A DNA stretch of 64,000 bases from Caulobacter segnis. Its GTDB lineage: Bacteria; Pseudomonadota; Alphaproteobacteria; Caulobacterales; Caulobacteraceae. Numbering within the stretch: the stretch's first letter is position 1; each line of letters starts with the position of its first letter. The stretch covers positions 1 to 64,000 of the forward strand of contig NZ_JARQWW010000005.1 in NCBI RefSeq assembly GCF_029543125.1, given 5' to 3'. The position numbers and the translations under genes are program-made. Positions 56,152 through 64,000 of the stretch are shown here, piece after piece. The notes beneath the pieces are model-generated. The model ran no database searches, was not told the origin of the DNA, and saw nothing but the letters and a program-made list of their open reading frames with translations.

Positions 56152-57296
56152 CGGTCATTCTCCTTCAGACTGACTTGGGTGGACCCGCCGCCACTGTCAC
56201 CGGAGCGCGCGGCGTGCATGGCAGCCGAAGCGGCCTCGCCTGCAGCATGGCGGCGGCGCAATTGCTGGGCCCAGGCGGGCGCGGCTTCGGACTTGCCGCC
56301 GCCGCCGGCGCTTGCCGACGCTGATCTGGCCGAACCGGTCGAAGCCGCGGACGCCGCAGCAGGTGCGGCTCGACGCGCCCCAAAGGCCGCGCTCGCTCCT
56401 GCAGCGCCGGCTCGCAAGGCGCCGATGCCCGCCGCACCCGCCAGTACGCCGCCGGCCACAAGGGCGCCGGTCCCTGCGACAGAGCCTGCGCCCAATTGTG
56501 GCGCGCCGCTGGCGAGGCCGGTTGCGATGCTGGGGGCGAAGAGACAAAGGCCGAGCAAGGTCATGGCGGCGACCGACATGGCCATGACCTCGTCGATGGA
56601 AGGCTGACCGTCGACCTGGCGCACGAACTCGTCGAACAGGCCCGCGCCGATGCCGGTGATCACCCCAAGCGCCATCACCTTGACGCCGCTTGCGACCACG
56701 GCGCCTAGCGCCCGTTCGGCAAGGAAGGCCGTGTGCCCAAATAGCCCAAAGGGCACGAGCACGAAGGCGCCCAAGGTCGTCAGCTTGAACTCGATAAGCA
56801 CGACGAAAAGCTGCACCGCCATGACGAAGAAGGCGACGACCACCACGCCAAAGCAGCCGAGCAGCAGCGCAATCTCGATCAGATTGTTGAACACCTCGGG
56901 AAAGCCGCCCAACTGCTTGGCGGCGTCTAAAAGCGGCGCCCCGGCCTCGACGCCTGCGCTGGCGATACGGCCGGGACGCAGCAGATCACCGGCCGAGAGA
57001 TCTCCCCCGCCCGCCTTTAGGCCAAGGCCGGCGAAAGACTGGAAGATGACATCGGCCAGCATGCCGAAGTTGCCGATGAGGAAGGCGAAGAAGCCCACAT
57101 AGAGGGTCTTGCGGATCAGGCGCGCGAGAATGTCCTCGCCGGCCGACAGGCTCCAGAACAGAGCCGCCAGGGTGACGTCGAGGACCACGAGGATATTGGC
57201 CAGCGAAGCCACATCGCCCCGCACCAGGCCAAAGCCGCTGTCGAGATAGCGCGTATAGGTCTGGAAGAAGACGTCGATGACGCCGACGTCATTCAT
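56148..57296 (-). CDS. trbL: P-type conjugative transfer protein TrbL (VirB6-like)
   Basis: A 382-residue polytopic membrane protein with about six helices (LANILVVLDVTLAALFWSL, TLYVGFFAFLIGNFGML, IEIALLLGCFGVVVVAFFVM, KLTTLGAFVLVPFGLFG and others). The N terminus NDVGVIDVFFQTYTRYLDSGFGL is typical of TrbL. The C-terminal third is a low-complexity Ala/Gly/Ser-rich tail, common in the family. It forms part of the inner-membrane channel for DNA. The ATG giving MNDVGVID is used; the frame is open further upstream. Confidence 0.94.
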   Translation of the reverse strand: MNDVGVIDVFFQTYTRYLDSGFGLVRGDVASLANILVVLDVTLAALFWSLSAGEDILARLIRKTLYVGFFAFLIGNFGMLADVIFQSFAGLGLKAGGGDLSAGDLLRPGRIASAGVEAGAPLLDAAKQLGGFPEVFNNLIEIALLLGCFGVVVVAFFVMAVQLFVVLIEFKLTTLGAFVLVPFGLFGHTAFLAERALGAVVASGVKVMALGVITGIGAGLFDEFVRQVDGQPSIDEVMAMSVAAMTLLGLCLFAPSIATGLASGAPQLGAGSVAGTGALVAGGVLAGAAGIGALRAGAAGASAAFGARRAAPAAASAASTGSARSASASAGGGGKSEAAPAWAQQLRRRHAAGEAASAAMHAARSGDSGGGSTQVSLKENDR

Positions 57297-57360
57297 AGCG
57301 ACACCCCTGCCCCTAGAGCTGGAGTTTCGCTCAGCACACGGCTCCGGGCCGACACGACAG

Positions 57361-57555
57361 TCATGGCTTCCTGTCCTCGCCCATGAACTTGCGCCAGCGG
57401 GCATCGGCAGCCGCCTTGTCGGCGGCGATTGGGGCTTCGATGAGAACGCAGTCGCGGGTCGGCGCGGGTCGATCGACGGCCCGCAGGCCTACGAAGGCCG
57501 TGACGCCGACGGCCAGCCCGATGATGGCGCCGCGCGCTGTTGGGCCGATGTTCAT
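57361..57555 (-). CDS. Putative entry exclusion protein TrbK-alt
   Basis: A 64-residue protein with one N-terminal hydrophobic helix (RGAIIGLAVGVTAFVGLRAV) and a short polar tail containing a single cysteine (RDCVLIE). Its place between trbJ (four-base overlap) and trbL (64 bp gap) and its size match the TrbK-alt family, thought to block re-entry of the same element into a cell that already has it. Sequence similarity across this family is low, so the call rests on position and form. Confidence 0.8.
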   Translation of the reverse strand: MNIGPTARGAIIGLAVGVTAFVGLRAVDRPAPTRDCVLIEAPIAADKAAADARWRKFMGEDRKP

Positions 57556-58220
57556 TTGCGCTTCTCCCTGTTCATGAACCGCTCAAACCGCAGGCGAGAC
57601 TCCTCCTTGGCCGCCGCGCGGTCCGCCTCAGCGAGCGCCTCGGCCCGCGCCTGGGCGCTGATCACCGCTGTGAGGTCGGCCAGCTGCCGCGCCTGTAAGG
57701 CGAGCAGCTGATTGCCGGCCTGCGTGGCGCTTAGGGCCCCTTGCGCATCCTGGGAGGCGGTCACCAGGGCCAGGGCCTCGTCTCCAGTCATGCCGACACC
57801 CTCGAAGGCCTGGGCTTGGACGCGCAGCGAGTCCTGGAGCGCACCGACCTGATCGGCCCATCTGGACCGCGCCCGCTCAACGAGCGCCGCATCATCGCCG
57901 GCAGGAGCCCCATAGGCGCCGCGTTCGAAGGCCAGATCGACGGCACGCACATCGAGCGCGATCCGCCGGGTCTGCGACAGCAGGGTGCGTGTGCGATCCA
58001 CCTGCCCCTTCAGCCGCTGAAGCGACGAATAGGGCTGCGCCGCCAGATTGCGGGCCTCGTTCTGCAGGGACTGGATCTGCTTGTTGATGGTCTCCAGCGA
58101 GCGGGCGGCCTGCAGAAGGTTCTGCGCATAGTTGGCTGGATCGTGGACAGCGATCTGCGCATGGGCCGCGCCCGCGGCCAGGCCCAGGAGACCCGCGAGG
58201 AGAAAGCGGCGGCGTAACAT
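57552..58220 (-). CDS. trbJ: P-type conjugative transfer protein TrbJ (VirB5-like)
   Basis: A 222-residue exported protein: signal peptide LRRRFLLAGLLGLAAGAAHA, then IAVHDPANYAQNLLQAARSLE, the usual mature start of TrbJ, and long helices (INKQIQSLQNEARNL) ending in a charged Arg/Glu tail. It is a minor pilus/tip component. The start shares one base with the trbE stop (TGATG). Confidence 0.94.
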   Translation of the reverse strand: MLRRRFLLAGLLGLAAGAAHAQIAVHDPANYAQNLLQAARSLETINKQIQSLQNEARNLAAQPYSSLQRLKGQVDRTRTLLSQTRRIALDVRAVDLAFERGAYGAPAGDDAALVERARSRWADQVGALQDSLRVQAQAFEGVGMTGDEALALVTASQDAQGALSATQAGNQLLALQARQLADLTAVISAQARAEALAEADRAAAKEESRLRFERFMNREKRK

Positions 58221-60640
58221 CAGGCGCACTCCATCAAGGTCATGCCGGTGATCAACTGACCCGCCCAGGCGAGCCCGCGCGCCGCCAACCAGTCGGCGGC
58301 GAAACCGCCGGGGCTGGATTTGGCCAGCACCTTGTCGATCAGGGCCTGATCCGACTTGGCCGAAGTCGCGCACAGGGCCAGCGCCACTGGCCCCAGCTGC
58401 AGATCGAAAAGGCGCGAGCCTTCCGGCGACTGGACGTAGTAGTCGCGCTTGGGCGCGGCCTGACTGATCAGTTCGACCTGGCGGTGATTGAGGCCGAAGG
58501 CCTGATAGGCGCGGCCGATGACAGGCTCGGCGGCGCGGGCGTTGGGCAGGAAAACCCGTGTCAGGCAGCTTTCGATGACGGCGGCCGCCACCGGGCTTTC
58601 ATCAAGGTCTGCTAGCGACTGGGTGGCGAAGATCACCGAAGCGTTCTTCTTGCGCAGCGTCTTCAGCCAGGTCTTCAGCTGCTGGGCGAAGAGCGGGTCG
58701 TCGAGCACCAGCCAGCCCTCGTCCACCACGACCAGGGTCGGCCGGCCGTCGAGCCGACGCTCCAGCCGGTGGAAGAGATAGGTCAGGACGGCCGGCGCGG
58801 CCGCCGTCCCGACCAGCCCTTCGATTTCGAACACTTCGACGGACGGCGTCCCGGCCGCCTCGCCGTCGCCATCGAGCAGCGCGCCCCATGGACCGTCCAG
58901 GGTGAAGGGCGACAAGGCCTCCTTTAGGGCGGGATCGGACACCAGCGCCCGAAGACCGGTCAGCGTCCTTTGCGCCACAGGCGCCGAGGCGAGGCTCTCC
59001 AGCGCCGACCAAAGCACGGCGCGCACCTCGGAGGACTGGGCGACGCCTTCACGCGCCAGCAGCATGGCCAGCCACTCCGCCGCCCAGTTGCGCTCGCCTG
59101 GATCGTCGATCCGCGCCAGGGGCTGCAATGCGGCTTGGCCTGCGGCCGGGTCGAGGTCGCGCCAGGCGCCGCCCATGGCCAGGGCGGCGGCCCGCATGCT
59201 GCGGCCAAAGTCGAAGGCGAAGACTTGGGATGCGCCATAGCGCCGAAACTGCAGGGCCATGAAGGCCAGAAGCACGCTCTTGCCAGCGCCGGTGGGGCCG
59301 ACGACGAAGGTGTGGCCCACATCGCCCACGTGCAGCGCAAAGCGGAACGGCGTCGCGCCGTCGGCCAGAGCGAAGAACAGCGGCGGCCCTTCCAGGTGGC
59401 GATCCGAAGCCGGCCCCGCCCACACCGCCGACAACGGCAGCATGTGGGCGAGATTCTGGGTCGAGAGCGGCAGCTGGCGGACATTGGCGTAGCAATGGCC
59501 CGGCAGGCCGCCAAGCCAGGCCTCCACCGCGTTCAGGGTCTCCACGCGGCAGGTGAAACCGCGTCCCTGGATGATCTTTTCGGCCAAGCGCAAATGGTCG
59601 TCCGCCACAGAGGCGTCCTCGTCGGCGATGGTCAGGGTGGCGGTGACCAGAGCCATGCCCGCCCCGTCGCCGCCCAGCACCTGCAGGGCTTCGTCGGCGT
59701 CGGCGGCCTTGTTGGTCGCGTCGGTGTCGACGAGCGCCGCCGGCTCCTGGGTCAAGGCCTCGCGCAGCAGCACGAAGACTGATTTGCGCTTGGCGAACCA
59801 TTGGCGGCGGATGCGGGACAGGAGTGTGGTCGCCTCGGTCTTGTCGAGAAAGAGGGCCCGGGTCGTCCAACGATAGGGAAAGGCCAAACCGTTCAGGTCG
59901 TCGAGCAGGCCCGGCCAGGTGGCCGACGGCAGGCCGACGACCGTGAGGACGCGCAAGTGTCGGTCGCCAAGGCGCGGTCGCACTTCGCCGGCCAACGGTG
60001 TGTCCGCCAAGAGGGCGTCCAGATGCATAGGCGTCTGCGGAGGGACTACGGCATGGTCGTCACGCGACACCGCCGCATGAAGCCAGGTCAGGGTCTCCTC
60101 ATCGTCCAGCCAGCGCAGCAGCGGCGCAAAGCCGTCTATGAGCCCGACGAGCCGGTCGGTCTGCTCGATGAAGGCTTCCAGCCGATCCCGCCAATCGGCG
60201 CCGATCCGCTCGACGTTCTCGTAGAGCAGGCGCGTGGTGCGCTGCTGCTGGTCCTGCGGGGGCAGCCAAACAAAGGTCAGGGCATAGCGGCTTTCAAAGC
60301 AGGCGCCGGCGGCCTCAAAGGCGGCCCGCCGCTCTTCCTCGACGAGGGCCGACGCCGCATCGGGAAAGCCGCCTTGCGGGTAGCTCGCCACTGCAACCCG
60401 GCGGGCCTCGACGAAGAGCCCCCAGCCAAGGCCAAGGCGGCGCAGCACATTGTTCATCTGGCCGGCGACGCCGACGAGTTCAGCGTCGGTGACTGAGTCC
60501 AGATCGCCGCCGCGAAAGGCGGCCGTGCGCTGGAAAGATCCATCCTTGTTGAGGATCACACCCGGCGCCACCAGAGCCGCCCAGGACAGGTGGTCGGCCA
60601 GCTTGGCGCCCCCGCGGCGGTACTCGCGCAGGTTCCACAT
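58220..60640 (-). CDS. trbE: Conjugal transfer ATPase TrbE (VirB4-like)
   Basis: An 806-residue ATPase driving pilus assembly at the inner membrane. Walker A is GPTGAGKS (448-455), Walker B is LVVVDE (636-641), and KKNASVIFATQSLADLDES is the following VirB4 motif. The N-terminal part MWNLREYRRGGAKLADHLSW is typical. The ATG at 60640 is one base after the trbD stop; the frame runs open for another 141 bases upstream but without similarity. Confidence 0.96.
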   Translation of the reverse strand: MWNLREYRRGGAKLADHLSWAALVAPGVILNKDGSFQRTAAFRGGDLDSVTDAELVGVAGQMNNVLRRLGLGWGLFVEARRVAVASYPQGGFPDAASALVEEERRAAFEAAGACFESRYALTFVWLPPQDQQQRTTRLLYENVERIGADWRDRLEAFIEQTDRLVGLIDGFAPLLRWLDDEETLTWLHAAVSRDDHAVVPPQTPMHLDALLADTPLAGEVRPRLGDRHLRVLTVVGLPSATWPGLLDDLNGLAFPYRWTTRALFLDKTEATTLLSRIRRQWFAKRKSVFVLLREALTQEPAALVDTDATNKAADADEALQVLGGDGAGMALVTATLTIADEDASVADDHLRLAEKIIQGRGFTCRVETLNAVEAWLGGLPGHCYANVRQLPLSTQNLAHMLPLSAVWAGPASDRHLEGPPLFFALADGATPFRFALHVGDVGHTFVVGPTGAGKSVLLAFMALQFRRYGASQVFAFDFGRSMRAAALAMGGAWRDLDPAAGQAALQPLARIDDPGERNWAAEWLAMLLAREGVAQSSEVRAVLWSALESLASAPVAQRTLTGLRALVSDPALKEALSPFTLDGPWGALLDGDGEAAGTPSVEVFEIEGLVGTAAAPAVLTYLFHRLERRLDGRPTLVVVDEGWLVLDDPLFAQQLKTWLKTLRKKNASVIFATQSLADLDESPVAAAVIESCLTRVFLPNARAAEPVIGRAYQAFGLNHRQVELISQAAPKRDYYVQSPEGSRLFDLQLGPVALALCATSAKSDQALIDKVLAKSSPGGFAADWLAARGLAWAGQLITGMTLMECA

Positions 60641-60641
60641 T

Positions 60642-60911
60642 CTACACCTCCAGCCAGACGGGATGGCGAAGGTGGCGGCGAACCACACCGACGAACTGCG
60701 GATCGTAGGCGGCGGCCAGGGCGCAAAGCGCATGCCCGACCAGCCAAATTGCCAAGCCCGCCAACCACAGGCGAAGTCCAAGGCCTACGGCCGCCGCGAG
60801 CGTACCGTTGAACAGAGCCAAGTTGCGCGGCGCACCACCGATCAGGATCGGTGTGATCAGCGACTGATGGACCGGTGCGAAGTATCCGGGGACGGTAGAC
60901 TCGCCGCTCAT
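60642..60911 (-). CDS. trbD: Conjugal transfer protein TrbD (VirB3-like)
   Basis: An 89-residue inner-membrane protein. The conserved start GYFAPVHQSLITPILIGGAPR is the VirB3/TrbD signature, followed by two hydrophobic helices (LFNGTLAAAVGLGL, LAGLAIWLVGHALCALAAA). It partners the TrbE ATPase. The ATG at 60911 overlaps the trbC stop (ATGA), which fixes the start. Confidence 0.94.
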   Translation of the reverse strand: MSGESTVPGYFAPVHQSLITPILIGGAPRNLALFNGTLAAAVGLGLRLWLAGLAIWLVGHALCALAAAYDPQFVGVVRRHLRHPVWLEV

Positions 60912-61228
60912 AATAGGGCTCCACCGCCGTAGCCGATGAAGGTCAGGAAGAAGCTGCTGGCGTTCGCCCCTATGCAAAGGCCCATAACAACCTGCAAAGC
61001 ACGCCGCACAGCGCCGGTGGCCTCTCCGAAGGCCAGGGCCGTGCCGACCACCAGGATCGCCAGCGTGGCGATGATCTTGAAGACGGGCCCTTCGACGCTG
61101 CGAAGGATCGTGTCGAACGGGTTCTCCCAAGGCATGCCGGAGCCAGCGGCCTGGGCTTGGGACACGAGCACGAACGCCAGGACCAGACCACTGCCGATCC
61201 GGACCATGCGGAAGGCGGTCTTTGTCAT
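60908..61228 (-). CDS. trbC: Conjugal transfer pilin TrbC (VirB2-like)
   Basis: A 106-residue prepilin with a signal peptide (RIGSGLVLAFVLVSQAQA) and two hydrophobic helices (VFKIIATLAILVVGTALAFG, ALQVVMGLCIGANASSFF) joined by a short polar loop. MPWENPFDTILRSVEGP is the usual mature N terminus. In relatives the mature pilin is processed and may be cyclised. It overlaps trbB by four bases. Confidence 0.95.
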   Translation of the reverse strand: MTKTAFRMVRIGSGLVLAFVLVSQAQAAGSGMPWENPFDTILRSVEGPVFKIIATLAILVVGTALAFGEATGAVRRALQVVMGLCIGANASSFFLTFIGYGGGALL

Positions 61229-62211
61229 GCGGCGACCTCCTCGATCGCGTTGGCCGCCAACGCCGAGACGAGGCGATAGCCGCCGTCGACCTCCAGGCCC
61301 TTCACCTCAACGATCTCGCGGAGGCGGCGCGCCCTGCCCCGCCCCTCGATCACCACCACCAGATCGACGGCGTCGGCGATCTGGTCGCGCGAAACGCGGA
61401 CCACCGCCTCTTGGACCAGTTGCTCCATTCGCCGCAGGGCGCCCGGCGTGTCGCCGGCATGGATTGTCGCGATCCCACCCGGATGGCCGGTTCCCCAGGC
61501 CTTGATCATCTCCAGCGCCTCGGCGCCTCGGACCTCGCCGACGATGATCCGGTCTGGGCGCATCCGTAAGGTGGAGCGCACTAGATCGCGCAGGCTGGCG
61601 ATCCCCTCCCTTGTCCGCATGGCGACGAGGTTGGGGGCCGGACACTGGAGCTCCGGCGTGTCTTCGATCAGCACCACGCGCTCGTTTACGACTTCGATCT
61701 CCGCCAACAACGCATTGGCTAGGGTCGTCTTGCCCGACGCCGTCGGCCCGGCGACCAGAATGTTGCGGCGCTCGCGAACCGCCGCCACGAGGCAGGCGGC
61801 GGCCGCTTTGCCCATGACCCCGTCGGCGACGTAGCGGTCCAGCCGCCAGACCTGTCCGGCAGGTTTGCGGATCGAGAAACACGGTGCGGCGGCGAGAGGC
61901 GGCAGCAACCCTTCGAAGCGCTCGCCTCCGCCCGGTAGCACCGCCGACAGTCTTGGATGTGCCGCGTCGGCCTTGAGCCGCACGTGATCGGCGACGAGGC
62001 GAATGATCCGCTCGGCGTCAGCCGCCTCGATCCGCCGTCCCGTATCGATCAGTCCGCCATCCAGCCGATCGAGCCACAGCCGACCATCCGGATTAAGAAG
62101 GATGTCGGCGATCTGATCATCTTCGAGCCATCGTCCGATCTCCAGGCCAAGTGCTGTCGAGAGCATCACGGCGCCGCGCTCGGCGCTGGCTGAAACAAGG
62201 GTCTGGTGCAT
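61225..62211 (-). CDS. trbB: P-type conjugative transfer ATPase TrbB (VirB11-like)
   Basis: A 328-residue hexameric traffic ATPase. N-terminal domain: DDQIADILLNPDGRLWLDRL. Walker A is GPTASGKT (155-162), the Asp box VVLIEDTPELQ follows, then MRPDRIIVGEVRGAEAL (Walker B) and GHPGGIATIHAG (His box). First gene of the trb operon. CGGAG lies seven bases before the ATG. traG and a small ribbon-helix-helix gene, the usual upstream neighbours, are missing and replaced by an HNH nuclease gene. Confidence 0.96.
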   Translation of the reverse strand: MHQTLVSASAERGAVMLSTALGLEIGRWLEDDQIADILLNPDGRLWLDRLDGGLIDTGRRIEAADAERIIRLVADHVRLKADAAHPRLSAVLPGGGERFEGLLPPLAAAPCFSIRKPAGQVWRLDRYVADGVMGKAAAACLVAAVRERRNILVAGPTASGKTTLANALLAEIEVVNERVVLIEDTPELQCPAPNLVAMRTREGIASLRDLVRSTLRMRPDRIIVGEVRGAEALEMIKAWGTGHPGGIATIHAGDTPGALRRMEQLVQEAVVRVSRDQIADAVDLVVVIEGRGRARRLREIVEVKGLEVDGGYRLVSALAANAIEEVAA

Positions 62212-62420
62212 GGTCCGCTCCGAGGGATCGCTATGCGATCTACGGGCCGACTAAGAAGACCGGCCATTGCGGATGGACAACAACCCTATGGAGGCCGGCG
62301 CACCTTGGCGCGCAAACACTGACGATGGCGTAGGTCCAAGGGCGAGCCTCGCCGATGCGCAGCCGCTGCGCCTCGTCTCGGCAGCCTTCTACACCGCGCT
62401 ATCAGGTATGAGCGTAAGGG

Positions 62421-63284
62421 TCACTGAGCGGCAGGCAACTCATCGAGCCGGGAGAGGTCGAGCTCTACGACAATCGACTGCACGCTTTCGCGCTCGAGCG
62501 CGCAGAACTGACCGAGTGCCGACCAGAAGCTCCAGCCATTTTTCGTACCATAGAGCGCGATGGCGTCCGTTGTCCTCTCGTCGATCTCCATTTGGTCAGG
62601 TCCACCGAGGCGATGCGCCGAAAGCGCCTCGACCCGCCGCTTCACGTGCTCATCAGCGACGTTGTAGGCAGCGGTGAAATCGTCCCACCTGAGCAACAAG
62701 GTCCCCCGCTCCTCTTGGACATTGTCAGTCTCTCGAACCTTCTCGGCCCGTTCGACAACGGCGCAGATAAAGCCTCGGGTCTTCAGGTCCAACTTGGCGA
62801 CCTGATCGAACAGGTGGTTGATTTCGTCGGCGGTCTCGAGGCGATGCTCTTCCTCGGGGGGCCAGTCGAGGACCTTACAGAACCGCTCCACCGTGACAGC
62901 CTTGGTCTGGCCGCCCCGGGCGGTGCCATCGATATAGACCTCGAGCATTCTCGTCGTAGCGTCGGTGAACAGCCCCTCGTGATCAGCCTTCATCTGCCGC
63001 ATGCGTGCGACAGGCCATTCCACCTCGTTGTTGGTCTCAACATGATGGGGATAGCAAAGCAGGACGAGGTTGGGGACGGCGGCAAGCTCGTCCTCATCCA
63101 TACCCTCTCGCCGACGTTCGCCCTTGACCCCCTCTATGTGGCAAATCTGGCCGATAAATTCGCCCTTGGCCGTGACCATAAGGGTGTTGCACCCGGGCAT
63201 CGCGCAAAGATTACCGGACTTGGCGAAGATCTCACGGATGACCTCCTTGGTATGCGCTTTGCGCCTTGGCTCGCCGCTTCCCAT
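62421..63284 (-). CDS. HNH endonuclease domain protein (287 aa)
   Basis: The N-terminal 90 residues form an HNH nuclease with a zinc knuckle: Cys27 and Cys32 (LCAMPGC), Cys48-His49 (GQICHIEG, catalytic His), Asn72 (VPNLVLLC), Cys77 and His80/81 (CYPHHVETNNE). All expected residues are present. The C-terminal 190 residues are helical and unassigned (ERFCKVLDWPPEEEHRLE onwards) and may sense or bind a partner. It lies between trbB (209 bp) and the CPFD protein (87 bp) on the same strand. A defence role is inferred from this pairing. Confidence 0.85.
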   Translation of the reverse strand: MGSGEPRRKAHTKEVIREIFAKSGNLCAMPGCNTLMVTAKGEFIGQICHIEGVKGERRREGMDEDELAAVPNLVLLCYPHHVETNNEVEWPVARMRQMKADHEGLFTDATTRMLEVYIDGTARGGQTKAVTVERFCKVLDWPPEEEHRLETADEINHLFDQVAKLDLKTRGFICAVVERAEKVRETDNVQEERGTLLLRWDDFTAAYNVADEHVKRRVEALSAHRLGGPDQMEIDERTTDAIALYGTKNGWSFWSALGQFCALERESVQSIVVELDLSRLDELPAAQ

Positions 63285-63371
63285 GGTCTCACCTGGCCTT
63301 TCTGTCTTCGTGTCGACGAGACGCCGCTCTGTATGCGCGACGGTTTCCCATTGCTGGCCCCTTCGGGGCGA

Positions 63372-64000
63372 TCACAGCGCCTGCGCCGTGATCCAGTCGC
63401 GGACGACGAACAGATAATCACTGTGTGAAAGATCGTCCGGATCCAGCCGATGGCCCGCCACCAACTGGGCGATCTCGGCCTGGAAACGACGATAGTCGTC
63501 GCTCATGACGTTGGCGCTCGGCAGCGGCGCAGCGTTGTGGGGCCGGTGATCGGACAGCCAGTTGCGAACGCAGCGAATGGCCTGCTCGGGGTCATTGCGG
63601 TGATGCTCGATATCCTGCCCGCTAATGTCGGAAAGGGCCCGATCATACCTGTGGCGCTCCGCGTCGAGGATAAGGGCGCGCTTGGTCCGATGGGCCTTCT
63701 CACCCAGCAGGCGCGCACCCAGATGGATGCCCAACTCCATCGGCATGTTGAAGCGCGGCAGATCGCCATCGACCACCTCGACCCGCGACAGGTCGTGAAT
63801 GCCCCAGGCGCATTCTCCAATCATCCTGGCGATCTTGGCGATGCGCACCTCGGCCCCATCGGTGGAGTCCAAAGCGCAGCGCGGCTGATAGCCGGACGCA
63901 ATGACGGCGAACACCATGGCCCGCAAGATGGGCTGGTAAGCGTCGTCGAACGGGCAGTTGATGAAGACGGACTTGGCGGGATTAAGACTTGGCGGCTTCG
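63372..64000 (-). CDS. CPFD-family protein, cut by the window edge
   Basis: The frame is open to the last base of the window, so the start is outside; probably few residues are missing. It has FINCPFDDAYQPILRAMVFAV, then RIAKIARMIGECAWGIHDLSR, LPRFNMPMELGIHLGAR and RYDRALSDISGQDIEHH. I recognise this as a widespread unannotated family found in accessory regions, often next to HNH genes. The alternating strand-helix order and the GIHDLSR and ELG motifs recall nucleotide-binding TIR-like or deoxyribosyltransferase-like folds, but that is not established. Confidence 0.7.
   Translation of the reverse strand, partial: KPPSLNPAKSVFINCPFDDAYQPILRAMVFAVIASGYQPRCALDSTDGAEVRIAKIARMIGECAWGIHDLSRVEVVDGDLPRFNMPMELGIHLGARLLGEKAHRTKRALILDAERHRYDRALSDISGQDIEHHRNDPEQAIRCVRNWLSDHRPHNAAPLPSANVMSDDYRRFQAEIAQLVAGHRLDPDDLSHSDYLFVVRDWITAQAL

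Noticed and set aside
47449..64000. Prophage in the accessory region
   Set aside because: No capsid, terminase, portal or tail genes; the trb set shows a conjugative element.

Overview
The window looks like chromosomal DNA from a GC-rich alphaproteobacterium, most likely a member of the Caulobacterales (Caulobacter, Phenylobacterium or Brevundimonas type). The grounds are the gene content and order (guaB to guaA operon, murA-DUF2948-hisD-UPF0262-phosphatase-maf-RNase E/G-yacG-tRNA-Phe, two proline-rich TonB proteins of the same type, TamAB), the very long antisense open frames typical of high GC, and a tRNA-His without G-1 that carries A73, which is a known alphaproteobacterial peculiarity. 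The genus is inference.

About 1-47.4 kb is core genome. 0-6 kb: a GST, an SRPBCC protein and a tight guanine-nucleotide operon transcribed leftwards (guaB, MAPEG protein, rRNA methyltransferase of the RsmB type, guaA). 6-12.3 kb: a LysR regulator divergent from an exported isochorismatase-like hydrolase, rlmE with a Ppx/GppA phosphatase, hspQ, and an acyltransferase back to back with a membrane-bound LytTR regulator. 12.3-16 kb: arginine succinyltransferase pathway genes astD and astA with an M20 hydrolase that may stand in for AstE. 16-22 kb: tamA-tamB. 22.3-25.8 kb: a three-gene overlapping operon of permuted ATP-grasp, alpha-E and transglutaminase proteins. 25.8-31.6 kb: CoA transferase, lytic transglycosylase, a TonB behind a BlaI-like operator, acyl-CoA dehydrogenase, FAD oxidoreductase and HutD. 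31.6-38.1 kb: a complete RND tripartite efflux operon with its divergent TetR regulator and a palindromic operator. 38.3-41.1 kb: tRNA-His, exbB-exbD-tonB and tRNA-Phe. 41.2-47.3 kb: the murA to yacG operon.

At tRNA-Thr(GGT), 47374-47448, the character changes. From there to the right edge the window holds part of an integrative conjugative element: unknown cargo genes on the plus strand (47.6-53.5 kb), then a complete trb mating-pair-formation operon on the minus strand (trbB, C, D, E, J, K-alt, L, F, G, I, DUF2274; 62.2 down to 53.5 kb), then an HNH endonuclease and a CPFD-family protein (62.4-64 kb, cut by the edge). trbG carries a frameshift. No integrase, relaxase or traG lies inside the window.

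The best candidate for an undescribed system is the cargo operon at 50415-53473: a zinc-ribbon protein, a trypsin-like serine protease, a small FlbD-like protein and a DUF3800 putative nuclease. The protease, FlbD-like and DUF3800 genes are tightly packed. A second candidate is the HNH plus CPFD pair next to trbB. Both are inferred to be defence or element-maintenance modules from position and domain types only.
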